Shown here piece by piece: positions 38,204 through 47,196 of a DNA stretch of 48,426 bases (positions within the stretch are counted from its first letter, which is position 1; each line of letters begins with the position of its first letter). The stretch is from assembly GCA_002070045.1 (NCBI GenBank), contig MWCN01000049.1, positions 1 through 48,426 on the forward strand, read 5' to 3'. The notes under the pieces were generated by a model. It ran no database searches and was not told the origin of the DNA. It saw only the letters and a program-made list of their open reading frames with translations. Source of the stretch: Candidatus Cloacimonetes bacterium ADurb.Bin211 (GTDB lineage Bacteria > Cloacimonadota > Cloacimonadia > Cloacimonadales > Cloacimonadaceae). The position numbers and the translations under genes are program-made.

Positions 38204-39811
38204 ATGGAAAAAATGATGCTATTGGGTGATGAAGCTGTAGCTCAGGGAGCTCTGGATGCCGGAATAAGCGGTTTTTATGGCTATCCAGGAACTCCCAGCA
38301 CAGAAATCATTGAATATGCCCAACAAAGTAAACAAGCAGAAGAAATGAAAGTTCATCGGGTGTGGTCCTCTAATGAAAAAACGGCATTAGAAGCAGCTCT
38401 CGGGATGAGCTTTTCAGGAAAAAGAGCAATGGTAACGATGAAGCATGTAGGATTGAATGTGGCTGCCGACCCTTTTATGAATTCAGCCTGCACAGGTGCT
38501 CATGGAGGTTTGATTATAGCAGTGGCAGATGATCCGAGTATGCATTCTTCTCAAAATGAGCAGGATTCACGCTTTTACGGAAAGTTTGCTATGATTCCTG
38601 TGCTGGAACCTTCTAATCAACAGGAATGTTATGATATGGCATTTTTTGGCTTTGAGCTTTCAGAAAAATATCATATTCCCGTTCTTTTAAGGTTAACTAC
38701 TCGTCTGGCTCATTCTCGTTCGGGAGTAATAAGAAGAAATTCTATTCCGCAGAAAGAGCTAAAGTTACCTGAAGACCTATACCAATTTTTACTACTTCCA
38801 GCTATTGCTCGCAAAAGGTACAAACATTTGATTGAACTACAGGCAGACTTTCTCAAAGAAGCAGAACAATCTCCTTATAATCAATTGACCCTGGAAGCAA
38901 AGGATTATTCAATGGGAATAATCACTACTGGTTTAGCTTATAACTATCTGCGGGAGAATTTCATTGATCAACCTATTCCCTATCCTGTTCTAAAAATATC
39001 GCATTATCCTCTTCCTGAGAAAGCTATTCATCAACTTTATGATAAATGCGATTCTTTGTTAGTGCTGGAAGAAGGTATGCCCGTTGCAGAAGATATCTTG
39101 AAAGGACTAGCCTGGACAGGAACAAAACCCATATATGGAAGATTAGATGGGACTATTGAAAGAGATGGGGAACTGAATCCTAATAAAGTGGCAAGAGCTC
39201 TTGGACTTCCTGACACTGAAGGAAAACCAGTTCCTGCAGTGGTTCGTCCCAGACCTCCAGCTCTTTGTATAGGATGTCCACATTCAGATAGTTTCCTGGC
39301 TTTAAATGAAGCACTGAAAGATTATGGCAAGGGACATGTATTTAGTGATATAGGATGTTACACGCTTGGATTTATGCCGCCCTATAATGCTATAAATTCC
39401 TGTGTGGATATGGGAGCAAGCATAACTATGGCAAAAGGTGCTGCTGATGCAGGACTTTATCCTTCTATAGGAGTTATAGGCGATTCCACTTTCTTCCATT
39501 CCGGATTGACTGGATTGATGGATTGTGTGTATGAAAATGCTAATGTAGTTATAGTTATCCTGGATAATTCAACTACGGCTATGACGGGTGGTCAAGAATA
39601 CACTGGCTATGGAAAGATTGAGGATGTGTGTAAAGGTATTGGTGTTAATCCTGATCATATCCGTATCTTTAAACCTCTCAAAACTAACTGGGATGAAATG
39701 GTGAGAATTTACCAGGAAGAGATAGCTTATAATGGTGTGTCTGTGGTTATTCCACGCCGAGAATGCATTCAGACTTTAAGAAAAAAGAATAAAATGGAGA
39801 CTCCAGAATGA
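38204..39811 (+). CDS. iorA: indolepyruvate:ferredoxin oxidoreductase alpha subunit, short form without ferredoxin domain
   Basis: Catalytic subunit that oxidatively decarboxylates aryl 2-oxoacids to acyl-CoA, in amino-acid fermentation. In 535 residues, the N-terminal pyrimidine-binding part has DAGISGFYGYPGTPSTEI and MKHVGLNVAADP. The conserved CIGCPHSDSFLAL (~350) opens the TPP domain, with FSDIGCYTLG, GDSTFFHSGLTG and ILDNSTTAMTGGQEYTG. Usual IorA proteins of ~600+ residues end in a ferredoxin domain with two CxxCxxCxxxCP clusters; here the chain stops at VVIPRRECIQTLRKKNK and 8 more residues. The stop overlaps the iorB ATG, leaving no room for a lost domain or a simple frameshift. Confidence 0.92.
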   Translation: MEKMMLLGDEAVAQGALDAGISGFYGYPGTPSTEIIEYAQQSKQAEEMKVHRVWSSNEKTALEAALGMSFSGKRAMVTMKHVGLNVAADPFMNSACTGAHGGLIIAVADDPSMHSSQNEQDSRFYGKFAMIPVLEPSNQQECYDMAFFGFELSEKYHIPVLLRLTTRLAHSRSGVIRRNSIPQKELKLPEDLYQFLLLPAIARKRYKHLIELQADFLKEAEQSPYNQLTLEAKDYSMGIITTGLAYNYLRENFIDQPIPYPVLKISHYPLPEKAIHQLYDKCDSLLVLEEGMPVAEDILKGLAWTGTKPIYGRLDGTIERDGELNPNKVARALGLPDTEGKPVPAVVRPRPPALCIGCPHSDSFLALNEALKDYGKGHVFSDIGCYTLGFMPPYNAINSCVDMGASITMAKGAADAGLYPSIGVIGDSTFFHSGLTGLMDCVYENANVVIVILDNSTTAMTGGQEYTGYGKIEDVCKGIGVNPDHIRIFKPLKTNWDEMVRIYQEEIAYNGVSVVIPRRECIQTLRKKNKMETPE

Positions 39812-40374
39812 AAAAGGATATTATACTCGCAGGCGTTGGAGGTCAAGGAATATTGACTATCGCTACAGTTCTTGGAGCTGCAGCACTTAATAGAGGCTGG
39901 AATCTTAAACAAGCAGAAGTGCATGGAATGAGTCAACGCGGAGGTGATGTGCAATCTCATCTTCGTCTTTCTGACCAAATTATCTTCAGTGACCTTATTC
40001 CTTATGGCAAAGCAGATATGATTCTTTCTGTGGAACCTATGGAAGCCTTGCGTCATCTGCCCTATTTGGCACCAGATGGCTGGATTATTTCTAATAGTAC
40101 ACCCTTCAAGAATATTCCGGATTATCCTGATGAAGAGCAGCTTTATGCAGAAATCAAGAAAATCCCTAATAATGTGCTAATTGATGCAGATTCCATTGCT
40201 AAAGCCGTAAAAGCACCTCGTTCTATGAACATTGTTATGCTTGGAGCAGCAATAAAATATCTGGAATTCACTCCAGAGGAATTGAAAGAAGCCATAAAAA
40301 TGATATTCAACAGAAAGGGAGAAAGGATAGTAGAAGAAAATCTTAGAGCTCTGGACGCAGGTATTAATGCTTAA
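39808..40374 (+). CDS. iorB: indolepyruvate:ferredoxin oxidoreductase beta subunit
   Basis: The small, POR-gamma-like subunit that pairs with IorA and helps bind CoA. The 188-residue protein starts with IILAGVGGQGILTIATVLGA and carries the hallmark AEVHGMSQRGGDVQSHLR. ADMILSVEPMEALRHLPYL and APRSMNIVMLGAA follow, as in other IorB proteins. Length is normal. ATG 39808 overlaps the iorA stop (ATGA), so the two subunits are made in step. A terminator follows. Confidence 0.94.
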   Translation: MKKDIILAGVGGQGILTIATVLGAAALNRGWNLKQAEVHGMSQRGGDVQSHLRLSDQIIFSDLIPYGKADMILSVEPMEALRHLPYLAPDGWIISNSTPFKNIPDYPDEEQLYAEIKKIPNNVLIDADSIAKAVKAPRSMNIVMLGAAIKYLEFTPEELKEAIKMIFNRKGERIVEENLRALDAGINA

Positions 40375-40383
40375 ATAATTTAT

Positions 40384-40418
40384 AGGAGCATCGTTGCTGG
40401 TGCTCCTCTTATTTTTTT
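40384..40418 (+). terminator. rho-independent terminator of iorAB
   Basis: AGGAGCATC (40384-40392) pairs with GGTGCTCCT (40399-40407; one T-G wobble) around a 6-base loop. It is followed by CTTA and seven T residues (40412-40418). Confidence 0.9.
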
Positions 40419-40430
40419 AAGGAGGATGTT

Positions 40431-40825
40431 ATGAAAAAAAGAAAAGGTCAGATACCTAGCCTTTTCAGATTCTGGCTTTTTTTATTTTTTTCTCTAAATA
40501 TATCCTCTTTTTCTGCTAATATCCGCTATCAAACTATAGAAGACTTTGAAAGTGGAAATGTAAATCTAATCTCCTATAGCAATGAAGACCAGGATCCAGG
40601 TGCCTGGGAATTAACTTCTTCCGATACATATGATAATAGTGCCTGGGCTTTACGATTGTATGGCAATACCTGGAAGCTGCAAATGATATACTTCCTGAAG
40701 GGAAGAATCAGTTAATCTGGAATGGCAAAGATTTTAATGATAAGAGAGTCTCAAATGGAGTGTATTTCCTCAAACTGGAACAAGATGGAAAACAAACTGT
40801 GAAAAAATTATTGCTTTTGCATTGA
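40431..40825 (+). pseudogene. remnant of a secreted protein gene (N and C ends joined out of frame)
   Basis: The first frame (ATG 40431, with GGAGG just upstream) gives a signal peptide, FWLFLFFSLNISSFSA, and a typical start of an exported repeat protein, IEDFESGNVNLISYSNEDQD. It runs to a stop at 40715 after only 94 residues. From about 40676 another frame, shifted by two, reads ILPEGKNQLIWNGKDFNDKR and VSNGVYFLKLEQDGKQTVKK, ending at TGA 40823-40825. That is the FlgD/type IX C-terminal anchor of such proteins. The centre of the original gene is missing. It looks like an internal deletion with a frame loss; a sequencing error alone would not explain the missing middle. Confidence 0.75.
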
Positions 40826-40872
40826 TGCTTAGGCAATTGACAAATACTTTAAAGCTTAATTGATGGCTATAT

Positions 40873-42237
40873 ATGGATGAATTAATTGTTTTCAGTGTCT
40901 CGGAAGTGACTGCCCATTTGAAGCAAGTGATTGAAGCACAGATAGAACCGCTTTATGTGCGTGGTGAAATTAGCAATTACACCCGTCATCCTTCCGGGCA
41001 TATATATTTCAGTTTAAAAGATGCAAATGCCAACTTGCGCTGCACCTTCTTTCGCAATTCCAATATCTATCTTGATTTTGAACCGGAAGAAGGGATGGAA
41101 GTGATATGCTTTGGAAAGCTTACTATTTATGAAAAAGGTAGCACCTACAATCTTAATGTTTACTCAATGCAACTGGCAGGCAGGGGAAATCTAGCCAGAC
41201 TATTTGAGCTCTTAAAGAAGAAGTTACAGGCAGAAGATCTGTTTGAAGAATCGCATAAAAAGCCCTTACCAAAATATCCTCGTCGGATTGGAATTGTCAC
41301 ATCTCCTGCTGGAGCTGCTTTACAGGATATTTTAAATATTCTAAAACGTCGTTATCCGGTTGAAGTTATTGTTTTCCCTGCTTTAGTTCAAGGTGAGGAT
41401 GCTCCTCCAACTTTAATTCAAGGTATAAGGTATTTTAATGAGATAGATAATGTAGATGTGATAATTCTTACTAGAGGAGGTGGTTCTCAGGAAGATCTTT
41501 TTTGCTTTAATGATGAACAATTAGCTCGCACTATCTACGATTCCAAAATTCCAGTTATATCAGCTGTAGGGCACGAAATAGATTTTACCATAGCAGATTT
41601 TGTGGCCGATTTGAGAGCTCCAACTCCTTCTGCTGCAGCTGAATTAGTTGTCCCCAATCGTTCTGATGTAATCAATTACCTTAATGCTTTAGAAGAAAGA
41701 TTGACCAATAGTATAAAAAGTAAAATATATATTCTACGAAATCAGATTAATGAATTGCAATTGCATTTAACTGCTTTGCATCCCAGAGCTATCTGGCAAA
41801 GCTATAAAAAAAGAATAGACCAGGCATCTATTGAATTTCTTAATTTAGCTTCTAATATGCAACAACAGCTTCATCGTTACAGCAATAAGCAAGTAGAAGC
41901 TTTTCATACTATGCAATATCTTCTGCAAAGTAAGCTGCATCAGTATCAGCAAAACCTGGATGAATTGACTTTAACTCTTCCCTCAGAAATGGCTAAGAAA
42001 TTCAAAGAAACGGAAAATAGAATTTCAATGCTTGAACTTCAACTGGAAAACATTTCACCAAAACATATGCTAAATAAGGGCTATGCATTAGTGCAAAGAG
42101 GTGAACACATTATCACTTCAGTAAAAGAGCTAACCCTTGAAGAAGAAATCTCATTGAGAATGAAAGATGGCTCAGCTGATGTTAAAGTGCAAGATATCTA
42201 TCCAGAACCCGAAAATGGTAACTCTACTGCAGATTAA
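40873..42237 (+). CDS. xseA: exodeoxyribonuclease VII large subunit
   Basis: Degrades single-stranded DNA as part of ExoVII. The 454-residue protein has an N-terminal OB fold (VSEVTAHLKQVIEAQIEPLY, VRGEISNY, GHIYFSLKD). The catalytic core follows with RIGIVTSPAGAALQDI, LTRGGGSQEDLFCFNDE, ISAVGHEIDFTIADFVADLR and APTPSAAAELVVP. A long coiled-coil region (~260-400) precedes the C-terminal KGYALVQRG. The small subunit XseB is not next to it. A TTGACA at 40837-40842 lies upstream but without a good -10, and no clear Shine-Dalgarno precedes ATG 40873. Confidence 0.95.
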   Translation: MDELIVFSVSEVTAHLKQVIEAQIEPLYVRGEISNYTRHPSGHIYFSLKDANANLRCTFFRNSNIYLDFEPEEGMEVICFGKLTIYEKGSTYNLNVYSMQLAGRGNLARLFELLKKKLQAEDLFEESHKKPLPKYPRRIGIVTSPAGAALQDILNILKRRYPVEVIVFPALVQGEDAPPTLIQGIRYFNEIDNVDVIILTRGGGSQEDLFCFNDEQLARTIYDSKIPVISAVGHEIDFTIADFVADLRAPTPSAAAELVVPNRSDVINYLNALEERLTNSIKSKIYILRNQINELQLHLTALHPRAIWQSYKKRIDQASIEFLNLASNMQQQLHRYSNKQVEAFHTMQYLLQSKLHQYQQNLDELTLTLPSEMAKKFKETENRISMLELQLENISPKHMLNKGYALVQRGEHIITSVKELTLEEEISLRMKDGSADVKVQDIYPEPENGNSTAD

Positions 42238-42284
42238 TATATTATGAATCTGGACTTTCCCTCTATTAAAAAAGAAAAAATATT

Positions 42285-43751
42285 ATGACCGAAGACCGTA
42301 GTAAACAAGCAGGAATTCTTACCACGGCAGAATTTATTCGTTTTGGCTTTAAAACAATTATTGGCATAGCCTTAGCTCGTATTCTCCTTCCTGTAGAGCT
42401 TGGCTCTTATCGTCAGCTTTTCCTTATATATTCAACCTTTTCCACACTTTTATTGCTTGGTATCCCTCAAAGCATCCTTTATTTTCTTCCTAAATTAAAA
42501 CATATAGATAGTAAAAAAGAGTTTATAACTCACACCGTCAATCTTATCACTCTGCTGGCTTTTATTTTTGCTCTGGCAATATTTTTACTAAGAGGATTCA
42601 TAGCTAATATATTTCATAATCCACAACTAAATATCCTTCTTGTTATCTTTGCTGTCTATCCCTTATTTATGTTCATCACTCAAATCTATTCTCAGATTAT
42701 GCTGGGATTAAAACAACCCAAAAAGACCGCTACTTTCACCTTAATCAGTGTTGCTTGTGATTTTGTTTTTATCCTGGGAACTGCTTTAATAACCAGAAAT
42801 CTGCATTATATTGTGCTAGGCGTGATGTTTTCTGCTTTGTTGCAATGGGGTTATGCTCAATATAATCTGGGAAGATATCTAACTAAGGTGACCTTTGACC
42901 CAGATTATTATAAAGAGATATTTCAGTATTCTTTACCGCTTGGTCTGGCTTCTATAATAGGAATGCTTTCCGTCCAATTGGATAAATTGGTCGTATCAGG
43001 ATTTTTCACACCTGCTGAATATGCTATCTTTTCTATTGGAGCAGTGGAACTTCCTCTCATTTCAATCCTTAATAATTCTGTAAATGCCATATTACTTCCC
43101 CATATTAGCAGTAATCCAGATCAAATTTATACTATTTATAAAGCTTCTGTGAGAAAGAATGCTCTCATTATTTTCCCTCTTTGTGCTTTAGGTCTTATTT
43201 TTGCTGAACCATTAATCACTTTGCTTTATTCCAGCACTTATAAAGCTTCAGCTCCCATTTTTCAAGTATATTTGATTAATTTACCACTTCGTATAGCCAC
43301 TTATGGAATCATATTTATGGCTTTAAAGAAAACTAAATACATAATGATTAATTCCATCATTACTCTGAGTATGAATCTGGTGCTAAATATATTGTTAGTC
43401 AAACTTATAGGTATGATTGGAGCTGCCATTGCCACAGTGATTGTAAGTTGGTTCTCTGTAACGATTTATCTTTACTGGATAAAAAACAGTTTAAAACTCA
43501 ATCTGAGAGAACTGTTCCCCTTGCCTGCCATAGGTAAAACGGCATTATCGGTAACTATTTCAGCTCTGTTAAGTCTTTCTGTGCTCTGGATTTTCGGAAA
43601 AGGCTGGCTTTTTCAAATTTTAGCTTTACTGGCATTTATAATATGCTATTTCTTTACCGGTAAAGCTTTAAATGCCATTCTCCCCTATGATATTCAATAT
43701 ATAAAACAACTTTTAAATCAAGCAAAAATGAAGATTTCAGGAAATAGATAA
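42285..43751 (+). CDS. polysaccharide flippase (Wzx/MATE-like oligosaccharide transporter)
   Basis: A 488-residue multi-spanning membrane protein of the polysaccharide-biosynthesis (MOP) superfamily, predicted to flip lipid-linked sugar units across the inner membrane. It begins with the family pattern KQAGILTTAEFIRFGFKTII followed by GIALARILLPVELGSYRQLF, and has roughly 14 hydrophobic helices. SILNNSVNAILLPHIS and ATVIVSWFSVTIYLYW are family-like. It is followed without a gap by a methyltransferase and two glycosyltransferases, which together look like a surface-glycan operon. A Shine-Dalgarno is not obvious. Confidence 0.9.
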   Translation: MTEDRSKQAGILTTAEFIRFGFKTIIGIALARILLPVELGSYRQLFLIYSTFSTLLLLGIPQSILYFLPKLKHIDSKKEFITHTVNLITLLAFIFALAIFLLRGFIANIFHNPQLNILLVIFAVYPLFMFITQIYSQIMLGLKQPKKTATFTLISVACDFVFILGTALITRNLHYIVLGVMFSALLQWGYAQYNLGRYLTKVTFDPDYYKEIFQYSLPLGLASIIGMLSVQLDKLVVSGFFTPAEYAIFSIGAVELPLISILNNSVNAILLPHISSNPDQIYTIYKASVRKNALIIFPLCALGLIFAEPLITLLYSSTYKASAPIFQVYLINLPLRIATYGIIFMALKKTKYIMINSIITLSMNLVLNILLVKLIGMIGAAIATVIVSWFSVTIYLYWIKNSLKLNLRELFPLPAIGKTALSVTISALLSLSVLWIFGKGWLFQILALLAFIICYFFTGKALNAILPYDIQYIKQLLNQAKMKISGNR

Positions 43752-44498
43752 ATGGATTACTTTTCTGAACATACCTGGTCAAATTATGATAGAGATGGTC
43801 GTTCTTCAGAGCGTTTATCCTATATCAGAAAAATGATTCCTCAAAAAGTACAAACCATTTTGGATGCAGGATGTGGTAATGGTCTCATAACGAATGAATT
43901 AGCCAGAGATTATGAAGTTACTGCCCTTGATCCATCACCTGTAGCTCTGCAATATGTGCAATGTCCAAAGGTCTGTGCTTCCATTGATACTATACCTTTT
44001 CCGGATAACTCTTTTGACCTGGTTTGTTGTAATGAAGTTCTGGAACATTTAGATGATCCCACCTTAAAAAAAGGTATATCAGAAATAAAGAGAGTGAGCA
44101 AGAAGTATTTAATTATTGGTGTCCCTTTTAAGGAACAACTGGAAAAAAAATTCTATCGTTGTGCTGTATGTGGTTTCACCGAAAATGTTTACAGTCATCT
44201 CCAATCTTTTGACCTGGCAAAACTGGATGAACTTCTCAATCCTGATTTTATCCTTTTAGAACATCACATTTTTGGACCGCCAGAACGCACCATCCATCCT
44301 TTTCTGTTATCTATATTGCATAAACAGGGACAGTGGTTTCTGCCTTCAGATAAGCAGAAATGTCCGCAATGTGGCAGCAATGAATTCCTTCATAAAAGCA
44401 ATCTTTTAACCAAGCTTATTAATGGATTTAATCTTATCATATCTCATTCTCATCCTTATTGGCTGTACACTCTATACCAGAAAAAAGATAAAATATAA
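43752..44498 (+). CDS. class I SAM-dependent methyltransferase with zinc-ribbon-like cysteines
   Basis: 248 residues. The methyltransferase core has TILDAGCGNGLITNELARDY, the acidic TALDPS, and the post-I block FPDNSFDLVCCNEVLEHLDD typical of Methyltransf_11. Two CxxC pairs follow: CAVCGF near residue 139 and CPQCGS near 204, which could bind one zinc ion as a split ribbon. It starts directly after the flippase stop, and its own stop overlaps the next gene (TAATG). In this context it probably methylates a sugar or a glycan end, perhaps controlling chain length; this is inference. Confidence 0.85.
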   Translation: MDYFSEHTWSNYDRDGRSSERLSYIRKMIPQKVQTILDAGCGNGLITNELARDYEVTALDPSPVALQYVQCPKVCASIDTIPFPDNSFDLVCCNEVLEHLDDPTLKKGISEIKRVSKKYLIIGVPFKEQLEKKFYRCAVCGFTENVYSHLQSFDLAKLDELLNPDFILLEHHIFGPPERTIHPFLLSILHKQGQWFLPSDKQKCPQCGSNEFLHKSNLLTKLINGFNLIISHSHPYWLYTLYQKKDKI

Positions 44499-45832
44499 TG
44501 AAAAAAGTTCTCTATATCGTCTTTTATTATCCTCCCATAGGTGGATCTGGAGTGCATAGAGGCGTAAAATTTACCCGTTATCTACCAGAATTTAACTGGG
44601 ATAGCGTGGTTTTAACGCCTGATCCTAAACTGATTAAGCAACCAAAGGACTACAGTCTTTTAAATGAAGTGTCGCCAGAGCAAAAGATACATCATTTCTT
44701 CACTCTGGATGCACGCTGGTTATTCAAAATTTTCTGGGGTTTGAAGTTACCTCAAGTGGTAAATTGGCTGAATTATCATATCTTTAAACCTGATGCTGAT
44801 ATCCTCGCTCTTCCTTTTTTGCGTTTTAAAATTTCGCAACTAATAAAAAAATATAAAATAGACCTCATTTTCATTTCTGGACCTCCTTTTTCTTTAATGT
44901 TAAATGTTTTATGGTTGAAGAAAAAATATCCTCTGCCGGTCATCGTAGATTTTAGAGATGATTGGAGTATGGGACAGAGTCGTCTGGATAATCCACCTCC
45001 AGAATCATTTAGAAAATATGAAGTCAATCTAGAGCACCAGGTCCTTTCTAAAGCTGACAAAGTTATCGTGGCAAATGAAGCAATAAAAAACAATTTTCTC
45101 TCTCTTCATCCTGATCTCAGTGCAGAGCATTTTGTAGTTATTACTAATGGTTATGATGAAAAGGATTTTCAGAAAGTTTTCCCTCCTCGTGAAACTGAAA
45201 AAGATAAACTTCAGATTGTTTATATTGGAAGTTTATACGGACGCCGTCAACCCGGAATTGTCTGGCAGGTTTTAATAGATTTAGTTGAACAGAGAAAAAT
45301 AAATCCTGATAAAATAAGCATCCATCTCTATGGACCAAATTATCGCTCTTTCGTGTTTAATGGCTTTGAAAACAATAAAATCCTGGAAAAGATGGTGAAT
45401 CTTCATCCTTATTTACCTCATTCTCAAGTTCCCCGGGTTATGAGTCAAGCTGATGTCCTCTGGTTATTTATAGGTTCAGGACCTAAAAGTGATGCTATAT
45501 CTACCGGAAAGATATTTGAGTATATGAGAAGTGGAAAACCTATTTGGGCAGTGATCAATCCACAGGGTATTGCCGCAGATATTCTTAAATCAAGTGGACT
45601 GGCTTTTATTGCAGATAACGAAAATCCTGATGAAATTGCCAGCTCATTGGTTAATTTATATAAGAACTGGCAAGAAGGAAAACTTACTGTTCAGCCAAAT
45701 TGGGATTATATTCATAGCTTTGAACGACGGAGATTAACCAAAAAATTGGCAGAGGTCTTTGAACAGACCTTAACTAATGTTAATAATAATAATTTTTATA
45801 CCTCCCATCAATCTCTAAATGGGCAATCATAA
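44498..45832 (+). CDS. glycosyltransferase family 4 (GT-B fold)
   Basis: 444 residues. The N terminus KVLYIVFYYPPIGGSGVHRG has the glycine-rich acceptor loop common to GT4 enzymes. PVIVDFRDDWSM, KVIVANEAIKNNF and VVITNGYDEKDF mark the junction of the two Rossmann halves. LQIVYIGSLYGRRQPG starts the donor half, and GKIFEYMRSGKPIWAVI is the nucleotide-sugar site. No signal peptide is present; it should act at the inner face of the membrane. It overlaps both neighbours by one base. The sugar cannot be assigned. Confidence 0.9.
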   Translation: MKKVLYIVFYYPPIGGSGVHRGVKFTRYLPEFNWDSVVLTPDPKLIKQPKDYSLLNEVSPEQKIHHFFTLDARWLFKIFWGLKLPQVVNWLNYHIFKPDADILALPFLRFKISQLIKKYKIDLIFISGPPFSLMLNVLWLKKKYPLPVIVDFRDDWSMGQSRLDNPPPESFRKYEVNLEHQVLSKADKVIVANEAIKNNFLSLHPDLSAEHFVVITNGYDEKDFQKVFPPRETEKDKLQIVYIGSLYGRRQPGIVWQVLIDLVEQRKINPDKISIHLYGPNYRSFVFNGFENNKILEKMVNLHPYLPHSQVPRVMSQADVLWLFIGSGPKSDAISTGKIFEYMRSGKPIWAVINPQGIAADILKSSGLAFIADNENPDEIASSLVNLYKNWQEGKLTVQPNWDYIHSFERRRLTKKLAEVFEQTLTNVNNNNFYTSHQSLNGQS

Positions 45833-46893
45833 TGAAAGATAAGCTTCTTTTAATACTACCTACGCATTCTTCCTTTATGAAAGTAGATGAAGAAATTCTT
45901 CAAAGTGCTTATGAAGTTACAACTCTTTATCTGGACCAGGATATCTCCAAAACAAGATATTTAAAAAGGATTTTAAAAGCCCTTCTTACTCTCATTTTTG
46001 ATCATCGTTATCAAAAAGTGCTCATCTGGTTTGCCGATTATCATTCTGCTCCTACTGTCCTACTTTCTAAATGGAAAAAAATCCCCAGTTTCATTTTTAT
46101 TGGTGGTTATGATGCGGTTAAATATCAAGAACTACGGATGGGAGTATATTGTTCACCAGTTCGTAGTCTGTGCGCAAAAATCGCTTTAAAAAAATGTACT
46201 CATATTATTGCTAATCATTCTGCTCTACTTTCTTCTAATAACACCTATTACAAACCTGAAGGACATAAAGATGGCATCTATAATTTAATCCCTGGATTAA
46301 AAACTCCCGCTACTGTTATTTTCAATGCAGTAACTATTTCTACTCCCTTAATTATATCTGAACAGAGATTGCGACAGATTGTTACGGCTGGTTCTACTCC
46401 CCGGTTACAGGACTTCTATAACAAAGGTTTTGATTTATTAACTGAAATCGCTAAACATAGACCCGATTTGAGTTTCGTTTTTGTGGGAATTAATAAAAAA
46501 TGGCTGGCTGAACTAAATAAAATCTTTCACTTGGAACATTTACCCAATATTACCATCTATCCCTATCTACCTCAAAATGAATTCATTAGCCTCCTTAATA
46601 TTAGCTCTGTCTATGCTCAACCTTCTATCTCGGAAGGAATGCCCAATTCTCTTATGGAAGCTATGCTGGCTGGTTGCATTCCAGTTGGCTCAAAAGTGGC
46701 TGGAATCCCTACTATCATTGATAAATATGGCTATATTATAGACCAACGAGATCCCCAGGGATTGGAACAAGCACTGGACCTTGCTCTTCAAAGTGAAGCT
46801 GACCGAAAAGAGATATCCGAAAGTATTAAAAACCGTTTCAACTTACAAATACGAAAAGAAAAACTATTAAACCTACTAAATAAATATAATTAA
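45832..46893 (+). CDS. glycosyltransferase family 1/4 (GT-B fold)
   Basis: 353 residues. A short N-terminal half contains PSFIFIGGYDAVKYQELRMG and CTHIIANHSALLSS. The donor half has IVTAGSTPRLQDFYNKGFDL, LSFVFVGINKKW, IYPYLPQNEFISLL and the conserved PSISEGMPNSLMEAMLAGCI, in which E in SEGMPN is the usual catalytic or donor-binding glutamate. ATG 45832 overlaps the previous stop (TAATG). It is the last gene of the flippase operon. Its donor and acceptor are unknown. Confidence 0.9.
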   Translation: MKDKLLLILPTHSSFMKVDEEILQSAYEVTTLYLDQDISKTRYLKRILKALLTLIFDHRYQKVLIWFADYHSAPTVLLSKWKKIPSFIFIGGYDAVKYQELRMGVYCSPVRSLCAKIALKKCTHIIANHSALLSSNNTYYKPEGHKDGIYNLIPGLKTPATVIFNAVTISTPLIISEQRLRQIVTAGSTPRLQDFYNKGFDLLTEIAKHRPDLSFVFVGINKKWLAELNKIFHLEHLPNITIYPYLPQNEFISLLNISSVYAQPSISEGMPNSLMEAMLAGCIPVGSKVAGIPTIIDKYGYIIDQRDPQGLEQALDLALQSEADRKEISESIKNRFNLQIRKEKLLNLLNKYN

Positions 46894-46944
46894 ATTTATT
46901 ACTAGTATCTGGTTAAATTTATTCCTGATAAAAATCAACTACAC

Positions 46945-47095
46945 AGTAATTCATAACCCAAAAAACTTGATTACTTCACCTTTGACTGATTTTACCACTA
47001 TTATCTCTTATCATACTGCAAAGTAATTCATACCCCAAAAAACTTAATTTCCTTTCCTTTGACTGATTTTACCACTATTATCTCTTATCATACTG
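46945..47095. repeat. direct repeat, two 74-bp copies with 77-bp period
   Basis: Copy 1 is 46945-47018 and copy 2 is 47022-47095. Both begin AGTAATTCATA and end ATCTCTTATCATACTG. The last ~45 bases, from CCTTTGACTGATTTTACC on, are identical, while the first part has scattered differences. Copy 2 starts 28 bases deeper into the gap than any likely terminator of the glycan operon needs, so it is not simply gene tail. Confidence 0.93.
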
Positions 47096-47153
47096 GTATT
47101 AAAGCAATTGAATAATATTACCCTATTTTCTCCTCACCCCCATCTCTTTCCTT

Positions 47154-47196
47154 ACTCTCTCTTGACTCTTTCGTCAACAAAGAGCTAAGAGAGAGT
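47154..47196. other. long hairpin (about 18-bp stem)
   Basis: ACTCTCTCTT (47154-47163) pairs with AAGAGAGAGT (47187-47196), and inside it CTCTTT (47166-47171) pairs with AAAGAG (47179-47184). The two bases between are a G-T wobble and one mismatch. The loop is CGTCAAC. No T-run follows, so it is not a standard terminator. Confidence 0.75.

Noticed and set aside
40431-40825. Programmed frameshifting joining the two frames
   Set aside because: No slippery heptamer is evident at the junction near 40676, and the middle of the expected protein is missing rather than merely out of frame.
42238-42284. xseB, the small ExoVII subunit, after xseA
   Set aside because: The gap is 47 bases and the next gene is a flippase; xseB must lie elsewhere.
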